Of a stretch of DNA of 14,318 nucleotides, positions 7,727 to 13,270 are shown in pieces. Origin of the DNA: Pyrobaculum sp. (GTDB lineage Archaea; Thermoproteota; Thermoprotei; Thermoproteales; Thermoproteaceae). Under the pieces are notes generated by a model. That model saw only the letters and a program-made list of their open reading frames with translations. It did no database searches and had not been told where the DNA came from. The translations under genes and the position numbers were made by a program. Position 1 is the first letter of the stretch; every line of letters starts with the position of its first letter. The stretch lies in assembly GCA_020833205.1 (NCBI GenBank), contig JAJHQT010000016.1, forward strand, positions 1 to 14,318, written 5' to 3'.

Positions 7727-8671
7727 GTGTTATTTGACAGGTATGGAAGGCCATTCCTGAAGGTTAGGTATGTGGTGAACGACGACTGTAATTATAACTG
7801 CGTCTTCTGCCACTTCGAAGGGCAACTTAGACGACAGGGAACTTATCTAACTGCTGAAGATTATGGATTTATCTCCTCTTTCTTTGCTTCTCTTGGAGTT
7901 TTAGATTTCAAGATAACGGGGGGCGAACCGCTTCTGAGACGAGACATAGACCTCATCGTGGCTAATATCGCAAAGACAGGAGCCCCAGTCTCGTTGACTA
8001 CAAATGGTTATCTGTTAAACAGATGGGCTGAGAGGCTGAGCTCGGCTGGGTTGCGTAGAATAAACGTGTCGGTGCATACAACTGAGCCGGAGATATACGC
8101 GAAAGTTACAGGCACGCCGGCCGGCCTACTACGTGAGGTTCTACGTGGGCTTCATAAGAGTAGAGAACTTGGGATGTCGATAAAGCTAAACGCAGTGGTG
8201 TTGAAAGACGTGAATACAGACAGGAAAAGCGTTAAGGAGCTCGTCAAACTCGCCTCCTCGCTAGGCGCATCTCTACAGCTCATAGAACTTATGCCAACGG
8301 GACAAGGCGCGGACGTATTCAGTCGTTTTTACGAGCCGGTGGAAACCGTGGCAAAAACCATAACTGAGCTGGGAGGTAGACCGGTTGGGCTTAGAAAAGA
8401 ACTCCACAACAGGCCAATGTTTATACTTGGCGGAGTAGTTATCGAACTTATTAAAAACTACAACAACCCGACCTTCTGTAGCGGCTGCTCCACCATGAGG
8501 CTCACGAGCGATGGGAAACTCAAGACCTGCATCTACTCGGAGCCCGTAGTAGATCTTTTGCCGTACATCAAGAATAGAGATGTAGAGGGGTTGTTCTACG
8601 CAGTTAGAGACGCCTTAACCCGGCGGGAGCCACGGTTTAAGCTTTACCCCTCTTCGACCGGACCTCGTTGA
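7727..8671 (+). CDS. moaA: MoaA-like radical SAM protein (GTP 3',8-cyclase)
   Basis: 314-residue radical SAM enzyme, probably catalysing the first step of molybdenum/tungsten cofactor synthesis (GTP to 3',8-cyclo-7,8-dihydro-GTP). The N-terminal cluster motif CNYNCVFC places cysteines at 21, 25 and 28; TGGEP follows as the SAM-binding element. A second [4Fe-4S] motif of the MoaA type is present: Cys251, Cys254 and Cys268, spaced C-x2-C-x13-C, in the typical CSGCSTMRLTSDGKLKTC context. This separates MoaA from most other radical SAM proteins. The usual C-terminal Gly-Gly of bacterial MoaA is absent; the chain ends STGPR where it abuts a region that looks like gene debris, so the last few residues may be secondary. 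GTG start set by TATA spacing. A ModE-like regulator lies about 400 bp away, convergently. MoaA is the best call; a relative with another substrate cannot be excluded. Confidence 0.85.
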   Translation: MLFDRYGRPFLKVRYVVNDDCNYNCVFCHFEGQLRRQGTYLTAEDYGFISSFFASLGVLDFKITGGEPLLRRDIDLIVANIAKTGAPVSLTTNGYLLNRWAERLSSAGLRRINVSVHTTEPEIYAKVTGTPAGLLREVLRGLHKSRELGMSIKLNAVVLKDVNTDRKSVKELVKLASSLGASLQLIELMPTGQGADVFSRFYEPVETVAKTITELGGRPVGLRKELHNRPMFILGGVVIELIKNYNNPTFCSGCSTMRLTSDGKLKTCIYSEPVVDLLPYIKNRDVEGLFYAVRDALTRREPRFKLYPSSTGPR

Positions 8672-9043
8672 CGAATTACTGAAGAAGTATCAGAGCATGG
8701 CGCCTTTGGGCACTGATTGGGCTAGAGGCTGGGCATAGCGTATCAGGGACAGGTTAGTGGAGGTTACGAGTACAGACGCCTTCAGTTGAGGTGGCGAGAC
8801 AGAGGGAGAAACACACATCCTACATGACGGAGGTCTACATAACGGGTCTGAGGCGCATCTCTCGCTTAACTAGCTGAATGTGCAAAGGATGGCGCCGCAA
8901 GGGAAGCTGGAGCTGGCGTTCAGCAAACTCTGTGCGAAGTAAGAGAGATGTGGACCAAAGAATCTGCTGGAACGGCGAGGGAATACGCGAGTCTGCTCTT
9001 GGTCCCCCAAGGCCGCGAGTATGTGACATACAAACGGCGGTAA
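8667..9043 (+). pseudogene. Decayed coding remnant (several frameshifts/stops), unknown family
   Basis: The 402-bp gap between moaA and the ModE-like gene holds no convincing intact gene, but protein-like segments follow one another in changing plus-strand frames. From 8667: DELLKKYQSMAPLGTDWARG, ended by TAG at 8736. From 8741: a segment including GGYEYRRLQLRWRDRGR, ended by TGA at 8825. From 8821: MTEVYITGLRRISRLT, ended by TGA at 8875. From 8874: RMAPQGKLELAFSKLCAK, ended by TAA at 8940. From 8942: MWTKESAGTAREYASL and on to VTYKRR, with TAA at 9041. Joined, they would make a basic protein of roughly 120 residues. The YRRLQLRWRDRGR stretch is loosely like small proteins with a (Y)LRWR-x-GK/R motif found in archaeal and mobile contexts, but I do not recognise a family. 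A chance mosaic is possible. An 83-codon open frame (8878-9129) here is Arg/Trp/Ser-rich and looks like a shadow. Confidence 0.45.
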
Positions 9044-9073
9044 CAACAAGCGCCTTGGGAGGTACCTCAAACC

Positions 9074-9490
9074 CTATTCTTCTTCGTAATACGGTATCTC
9101 ATCCTTTTCGTCTTTTGAAGACTCCTTAGATCTGTATTGTTCCAAGGCAGATATGAGTTCTGAAAACCGGGCTTCCCATGTTTTTGCCACCTGTTCCACG
9201 TCTTTGCTCATCGACTCGTAGTAGCTCAACAGAAGTTTACCCACCTCTGTGAGCTCTGTGACGCCTCGTTCTTTGCCTCCACGGCGGGACTCCACAAGCG
9301 GGACGCCTAACACGTCTTCAAGCTTCTTTATGTATGTCCAGATAAATTTATAAGAATAACCAAGCTTCCTCGCAGCAGAGGCTATAGACCCTGTTTCTTC
9401 TAACGTCTTCAAGATGTTGTAGATGCCGGATCCTATGATTTCCTGGCCGTCTTTGTCGACCCAAATACGCATCTTTACGCGGACCCCCAC
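9074..9490 (-). CDS. ModE/LysR-type winged-helix DNA-binding protein without molybdate domain
   Basis: 138-residue transcription regulator resembling the N-terminal DNA-binding domain of ModE. The helix-turn-helix is at about residues 25-60 (LEETGSIASAARKLGYSYKF, then WTYIKKLEDVLG), followed by the wing motif PLVESRRGGKERG and TELTEVGKLLLSYY, all closely matching the ModE pattern. A charged helical tail, ending EEE, follows. The TOBE/Mop domains that bind molybdate in full-length ModE are missing, so how it senses a ligand, if it does, is unclear. GTG at 9490 is favoured by the TATA box 23 bp upstream; the ATG at 9472 is an alternative that would remove six residues. The nearby MoaA-like gene suggests a molybdenum or tungsten theme, though the two converge and are not an operon. 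The family is clear; the effector and targets are inferred. Confidence 0.85.
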   Translation of the reverse strand: MGVRVKMRIWVDKDGQEIIGSGIYNILKTLEETGSIASAARKLGYSYKFIWTYIKKLEDVLGVPLVESRRGGKERGVTELTEVGKLLLSYYESMSKDVEQVAKTWEARFSELISALEQYRSKESSKDEKDEIPYYEEE

Positions 9491-9508
9491 ACAACCCCGT
9501 TGGAAGTC

Positions 9509-9517
9509 ATTAAAATA
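9509..9517 (-). promoter_or_regulatory. TATA box of ModE-like gene
   Basis: TATTTTAAT on the minus strand, centred 23 bp before GTG 9490. It lies between the enolase stop (9527) and the ModE-like start, so this gene has its own promoter although it follows enolase closely. Confidence 0.55.
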
Positions 9518-9526
9518 CGTTGTTTC

Positions 9527-10786
9527 CTATCGCCAATGGAGCTGTGGAAGGACAGCCCATTTGCCTAGGTAGTCGCCTAGCCTAATAAGTTCGTTTAATT
9601 TCGCCGTCCTCTCGCCGCCCATTATGCCGGTCTTTATCACGTCTGCGCCGAAGCCCACGGCTATATGCGCGAGGGTTTTGTACTCTGTGTCTCCCGAGCG
9701 GTGCGACACCACGGGTCTCATGCCGTATTCTCTCGCCGTGATTACCGCCTGGTAAGCTCTGAGGAGAGTGCCTATCTGGTCAGGCTTCACTATCACGCCA
9801 GTGGCTGCCTTGAGCTTGCCTCCCTCTCTTATACGCGCTGGATTTGTGACAAAGAGGTCGTCGCCGACTATCAACCTGTCTCGATGCTTATCTGTCAATT
9901 CTGCAAAAGACCGAAAATCCTCCTCGTGGAAGGGGTCCTCTACATATACAAGGTCGAACTCTTCGATAAGCTTAGCTACAAACTCCAGTTGTTCTCTTGG
10001 CCCCCTCTCGACGCCTTCGTTCTTGTAGATGTACTTCTCCCCGTTCCAGAGGCTAGACGCAGCGATGTCTACGCCTAAACCTATCTCAACACCTAACTCG
10101 CCGCCGACCTCTGCCGCGACCTCCTTCAATATCTTTAGGGCTGTTCGTGAAGATATACGCGGCGTCCAGGCACCCTCGTCGTTTTTACCGCCTGTAAAAG
10201 AGCTGTCCACCTTAAGGATCTGTTTAAGCGCCCTCTTGTGGACCTCAACGTTGGCGTATACGGCTGTGAAGATGTCCGGAGGATTAAGCGGGATGACGAG
10301 AAATTCCTGTATGTCGGGGCCCAGCCCTCTGCTGTGTTTTCCTCCGCCTATCACGTTGCCGAGCGGCAGGGGGAGTTTCCGCGCGTATGCGCCGCCTATA
10401 AAGGCGAAAAGCGGTATGCCCAACGCCGCCGCGCCGGCCTCGGCCGCGGCGAAGGAAGTCGCTACGGCGACCGCGCCACCGATGCGCTCAAATCTAGGAG
10501 TGCCGTCAATCTCCTCGAGCTTACCATCTACCACGTAGGGCTCTGTGACGTCTAGTCCGACGACCTCCGGCGCCACTAGCTTCTCGAAAGCCGCCAAGGC
10601 GGCGTCTACACCTCCCTCGGGGAAGTAGGCCACTTCGTGCATGCCCCTGGAGGCGCCGGCAGGCGCGGCGGCTCTAGCGACTAAGACCTCGCCAGACGAG
10701 GGATCTTCTACCGTTAATTCGACTTCAACAGCGACGTCTCCACGGCCAGTGAAGATTTTCCTAATCCACACGTCTTCGATCTGCAT
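9527..10786 (-). CDS. eno: Enolase
   Basis: 419-residue phosphopyruvate hydratase interconverting 2-phosphoglycerate and phosphoenolpyruvate in glycolysis and gluconeogenesis. All catalytic and metal residues can be placed: substrate loop AGASRG (44-48 region), His151 in GGGKHS, Glu161 in IQEF, Glu204 in KNDEGAW, the Mg ligands Asp240, Glu283 (YVEDPF) and Asp309 (GDDLFVTN), Lys334 in IVKPDQIG, SHRSGDTE (361-368) and Lys385. Length matches archaeal enolases, which are slightly shorter than bacterial ones. The ATG at 10786 has a TATA box 23 bp upstream. It follows the proteasome beta gene and precedes the ModE-like gene, each with its own promoter. In many archaea enolase is next to uS2; here they are separated by about 4 kb of accessory genes. 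Confidence 0.97.
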   Translation of the reverse strand: MQIEDVWIRKIFTGRGDVAVEVELTVEDPSSGEVLVARAAAPAGASRGMHEVAYFPEGGVDAALAAFEKLVAPEVVGLDVTEPYVVDGKLEEIDGTPRFERIGGAVAVATSFAAAEAGAAALGIPLFAFIGGAYARKLPLPLGNVIGGGKHSRGLGPDIQEFLVIPLNPPDIFTAVYANVEVHKRALKQILKVDSSFTGGKNDEGAWTPRISSRTALKILKEVAAEVGGELGVEIGLGVDIAASSLWNGEKYIYKNEGVERGPREQLEFVAKLIEEFDLVYVEDPFHEEDFRSFAELTDKHRDRLIVGDDLFVTNPARIREGGKLKAATGVIVKPDQIGTLLRAYQAVITAREYGMRPVVSHRSGDTEYKTLAHIAVGFGADVIKTGIMGGERTAKLNELIRLGDYLGKWAVLPQLHWR

Positions 10787-10805
10787 ATATGTTAGATGCA
10801 GAGTG

Positions 10806-10812
10806 TTTTTAT
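10806..10812 (-). promoter_or_regulatory. TATA box of enolase gene
   Basis: ATAAAAA on the minus strand, centred 23 bp before the ATG at 10786, inside the 52-bp gap after the proteasome gene. Confidence 0.6.
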
Positions 10813-10838
10813 GTTTAGAGTCTGGAAGCGTTTGGCCT

Positions 10839-11444
10839 CTACTCCGGCAACACTATCTTTTGTTGCGCCGTGAAGACGCGTCTAAATCCTTCTTTTCTCG
10901 TAATCGTGACCACGTCAATTCCCTCGCCAGAGCCGGGATCGTTTCTAATCGCAGCCTTCACTGCCCTTATGGCGAGGTTAACCGCGTCTTCAAGAGTTAA
11001 GTCGTCCCGGTATTCAACCTCAAGCGCGCCCATGGCGTAGGGCGAGCCGCTACCCGTGGCCACATACCTCTCCTTAGTCACTGTGCCAAGCCAGTCAGTC
11101 ATATACAACACAGCCCCCTCCTCCTCGTCCACCCCGCCAATTATCGAGTGCACTAGGTATACGTAAGGACGAGAGTAGAAAAGGATTAGAGACACGTAGT
11201 TTACCAAGGCGCGTATGGGTATAGGCCTTTTGTACTCCGTTTTGTACTCCCTAGCGCGGAGGGTGAGAAAAGACAAGATAGACTGAAGGTCGGCGACGCC
11301 GCCAGACATGGTGGCGGCTACGTGGTCATCGATTTTCCAAATCTTCTCGCCGCGCTTATGCGCTATGTAATAGCCTGCGGTAACTCTCTTGTCTGTGGCT
11401 AAGACGACCCCGTCCTTTACAACTATCCCCACCGTAGTTGTCAT
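10839..11444 (-). CDS. psmB: Proteasome beta subunit, catalytic type
   Basis: 201-residue Ntn-hydrolase subunit of the 20S proteasome, the cytoplasmic protease. After Met1 the chain reads TTTVGIVVKDG, so Thr2 is the catalytic N-terminal nucleophile (mature Thr1). The other active-site residues are present: Asp18 (mature 17), Lys34 (mature 33), the GSGSP loop at 131-135, and Asp177 in GIDVVTITRK. The propeptide is just the initiator Met, unlike the usual multi-residue propeptide ending in Gly. Upstream codons contain no in-frame start, and the TATA box fits the ATG at 11444, so this is not a start error; methionine aminopeptidase could expose the threonine. Crenarchaea usually have two beta types; this is one with complete catalytic residues. 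It stands between FKBP and enolase with its own promoter. Confidence 0.95.
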   Translation of the reverse strand: MTTTVGIVVKDGVVLATDKRVTAGYYIAHKRGEKIWKIDDHVAATMSGGVADLQSILSFLTLRAREYKTEYKRPIPIRALVNYVSLILFYSRPYVYLVHSIIGGVDEEEGAVLYMTDWLGTVTKERYVATGSGSPYAMGALEVEYRDDLTLEDAVNLAIRAVKAAIRNDPGSGEGIDVVTITRKEGFRRVFTAQQKIVLPE

Positions 11445-11465
11445 CGACGAGGTGTTGAAAATGAC

Positions 11466-11473
11466 TTATAAAT
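11466..11473 (-). promoter_or_regulatory. TATA box of proteasome beta gene
   Basis: ATTTATAA on the minus strand, centred about 25.5 bp before the ATG at 11444, in the 35-bp gap after the FKBP stop codon. Confidence 0.65.
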
Positions 11474-11479
11474 ATTGGC

Positions 11480-12169
11480 TCAACTCTTCAACTCCACCTC
11501 CTGGATGAATCTGATCCTCTTCACCCCTTGGAATTTTGTAGAAACCTCAGAAGCGTACTGAAGAAGCACGCCGCCGATGCGTTCATAGAGTAGCACCTCG
11601 GCAGGCAAAATCACAGTTAAGACCTCGCCCTCAAACGCGGTCTTTAGCTTGTCTTCAGAAATCCTTGGCAGATACAGCTTAAGAAGGGCAACGGCCCTCT
11701 CCTCGGCGGTTGTGAGTTTCTTGACCACTCTACCCCTCACTATGAAGCTCTTGCCGGCAAGCGGGTGGTTGAAGTCCAGCACGACACGGCCGCCGGATAT
11801 AGACACCACCCTGGCACGTTGACCCTCGAAGTCGACTACGTCGCCGACGCTCGGAACGACGCCGTGGCGGTGAAATTCTCTAATAGACACAATCTTCACC
11901 TTGCCTGGGTCTCTAACGCCGTACGCCTTCTCAGGGGGCACTTCTACCTCGAAGTCCTGACCCTCGTCTATGTTAAGCAACGCGTTTTCCACAGGCTCCC
12001 AAAGAGGCGTCTCGCCAAGAATAACAAGACGGGGGCCGTACACCTCCTCTGGCCTATACAAGCCGGCCTCCTTGGCCGCGGCCTCTTGAGTGGTTTCGAC
12101 GACCTTGTTGCTATCCTTATCAATTACCGTGTAGTCCAGGAGTATGTAGTCGCCCTTGGCGAGGGGCAT
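11480..12169 (-). CDS. SlyD-like FKBP-type peptidyl-prolyl isomerase
   Basis: 229-residue cytoplasmic foldase that speeds cis/trans isomerisation of Xaa-Pro bonds and probably acts as a chaperone. The FKBP fold comes in two parts (about 1-85 and 128-153) around an inserted insert-in-flap chaperone domain (about 86-127), the SlyD layout. Markers are GDYILLDYTVIDKD at the start, PPEKAYGVRDP before the insert, GDVVDFEGQRARVVSI within it, and the near-universal LDFNHPLAGK at 131-140. The C-terminal extension of about 75 residues is typical of longer archaeal members and has no motif I can name. There is no histidine-rich metal tail as in E. coli SlyD. The ATG lies one base after the eS17 stop codon, with a GGTGTGAT stretch just upstream that could act as a Shine-Dalgarno site (anti-SD core CACC), so it is the second gene of an eS17-FKBP operon. 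Confidence 0.93.
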   Translation of the reverse strand: MPLAKGDYILLDYTVIDKDSNKVVETTQEAAAKEAGLYRPEEVYGPRLVILGETPLWEPVENALLNIDEGQDFEVEVPPEKAYGVRDPGKVKIVSIREFHRHGVVPSVGDVVDFEGQRARVVSISGGRVVLDFNHPLAGKSFIVRGRVVKKLTTAEERAVALLKLYLPRISEDKLKTAFEGEVLTVILPAEVLLYERIGGVLLQYASEVSTKFQGVKRIRFIQEVELKS

Positions 12170-12170
12170 A

Positions 12171-12386
12171 TCACACCGTGGATTCAGCCTTTTCTTGAGC
12201 TTTACGCCTCTTTACGAGGCGAGTTATGTAGCCAGCCACCTTATTCCTCACGGACTTACTCGGTATATCCGCAAGCTCCGCGACGGCTCTTTTGTTCTCC
12301 TCGAAGTTGTCAGTAAATCTGTCTGGGTACATTTCGAGGAGCTTCTCTCCAAGCGACTTGATGTATCTAGGCCTGACGCGACCCAT
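12171..12386 (-). CDS. rps17e: 30S ribosomal protein S17e (eS17)
   Basis: 71-residue archaeal/eukaryotic-type small-subunit protein, absent from bacteria. Recognised over its whole length: [18 protein letters not shown], the [16 protein letters not shown] block, [17 protein letters not shown], and a basic tail. The size is normal for archaeal eS17. ATG at 12386 has a TATA box about 25.5 bp upstream. It is the first gene of a two-gene operon with FKBP and is divergent from uL2. Confidence 0.96.
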   Translation of the reverse strand: MGRVRPRYIKSLGEKLLEMYPDRFTDNFEENKRAVAELADIPSKSVRNKVAGYITRLVKRRKAQEKAESTV

Positions 12387-12407
12387 GGCGTCGGAACCTG
12401 TGAGATG

Positions 12408-12415
12408 TATTTAAA
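12408..12415 (-). promoter_or_regulatory. TATA box of eS17-FKBP operon
   Basis: TTTAAATA on the minus strand, centred about 25.5 bp before the ATG at 12386. It is the same octamer as the aCPSF1 promoter. Confidence 0.65.
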
Positions 12416-12501
12416 CATTGTCGCGGGGAATCCGTGTGCCGTGTGGTCGTCACGACTCAGTATAGGTGCATCACTTCACCCATTTGTCTCTCACGTAAAT
12501 G

Positions 12502-12508
12502 TTTATAA
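12502..12508 (+). promoter_or_regulatory. TATA box of uL2-idi2 operon
   Basis: TTTATAA centred 25 bp before the ATG at 12530. Between this and the divergent eS17 box (12416-12501) no gene was seen; an 11-bp palindrome GTCGTCACGAC (12446-12456) lies near the midpoint. Confidence 0.65.
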
Positions 12509-12529
12509 ACTGTTCTCTCTTGGTGCGCG

Positions 12530-13270
12530 ATGGGTAAAAGGATCTTAGTGCAGAGGAGGGGGAGAGGCGGTTCACAGTTCCGGTCGCCTAGCTGGAAGAG
12601 AGACGGGCCTGTGAGGTATCCGCCGCCTGCGGCGGCCTCGGGGAGGGGCTACGTGGTTGAGATTCTGCACGAGCCGGGTTTAAACGCCCCTGTGGCTAGG
12701 ATCAGGCTGGAGAACGGCGTAGAGTTTCTCAACTACGCCGCCGAGGGCCTCTACGTGGGGCAACTGGTCGAGGTTGGCGAGGCCGCGTCTCCTAAGACCG
12801 GCAACGTGGTTGTGTTGGGCAGGGTTCCTGAGGGCACTATGGTGTTTAACGTAGAGAAGAGGCCGGGGGACGGGGGTAAGTTTGCCCGTTCGGGCGGCAC
12901 ATATGCCGTGGTGATCGGCCAGAAGCCTGAGGAGAACAAGACTATAGTTAGGTTGCCCAGTGGGAGGGTGGTGGAGGTCGACTCCAGAGGCAGGGCTACT
13001 GTGGGCATAGTGGCCGGCGGCGGGAGGATTGAGAAGCCTATTTTGAAGGCCGGCAAGAAGTACCACAGAGCTAGGGCGAAGGCGTGGAAGTATCCGCTTG
13101 TTAGAGGTAAGGCGATGTCGCCGTACGCGCATCCGCACGGCGGCGGTTCGCATCAGAAGGGCGGCACCCCGGTGCCGAAGACGGCGCCTCCGGGCCAGAA
13201 GGTGGGCTTCATCGGCTCGCGTTGTACTGGCCGCGGCTGTGTAAGAGCTAGGGCGCAACAGAAACAGTAA
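12530..13270 (+). CDS. rpl2: 50S ribosomal protein L2 (uL2)
   Basis: 246-residue large-subunit protein that binds 23S rRNA close to the peptidyl-transferase centre. The archaeal form is shown by [20 protein letters not shown] at the N-terminus, the OB-like and SH3-like core ([37 protein letters not shown]), [14 protein letters not shown], and the highly conserved [17 protein letters not shown] segment containing the functionally important histidine. The basic C-terminus is normal. The start is ATG, with a TATA box 25 bp upstream. Its stop codon shares one base with the start of the IPP isomerase gene, so the two form an operon. In most archaea uL2 sits within the S10-like ribosomal cluster; here it is followed by an isoprenoid gene. 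Confidence 0.97.
   Translation: MGKRILVQRRGRGGSQFRSPSWKRDGPVRYPPPAAASGRGYVVEILHEPGLNAPVARIRLENGVEFLNYAAEGLYVGQLVEVGEAASPKTGNVVVLGRVPEGTMVFNVEKRPGDGGKFARSGGTYAVVIGQKPEENKTIVRLPSGRVVEVDSRGRATVGIVAGGGRIEKPILKAGKKYHRARAKAWKYPLVRGKAMSPYAHPHGGGSHQKGGTPVPKTAPPGQKVGFIGSRCTGRGCVRARAQQKQ

Noticed and set aside
8878..9129. 83-codon plus-strand frame in the moaA-modE gap
   Set aside because: Arg/Trp/Ser-rich, no upstream TATA at the right distance, and it runs into the 3' end of the opposing ModE-like gene; the other frames of the same stretch look more protein-like.
11765..12316. Plus-strand open frame opposite FKBP and eS17
   Set aside because: Fully covered by two well-identified minus-strand genes; no recognisable features of its own.
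12430..12480. Possible C/D box guide RNA on the minus strand (GTGATGC, CTGA, GTGACGA)
   Set aside because: The C-to-D' spacing is only about 7 nt and no final CTGA box follows at a suitable distance, so it does not fit a functional guide RNA.
12680..13258. Minus-strand open frame opposite uL2
   Set aside because: Low-complexity Arg/His-rich product that is the complement of a GC-rich ribosomal gene; no promoter or motif.
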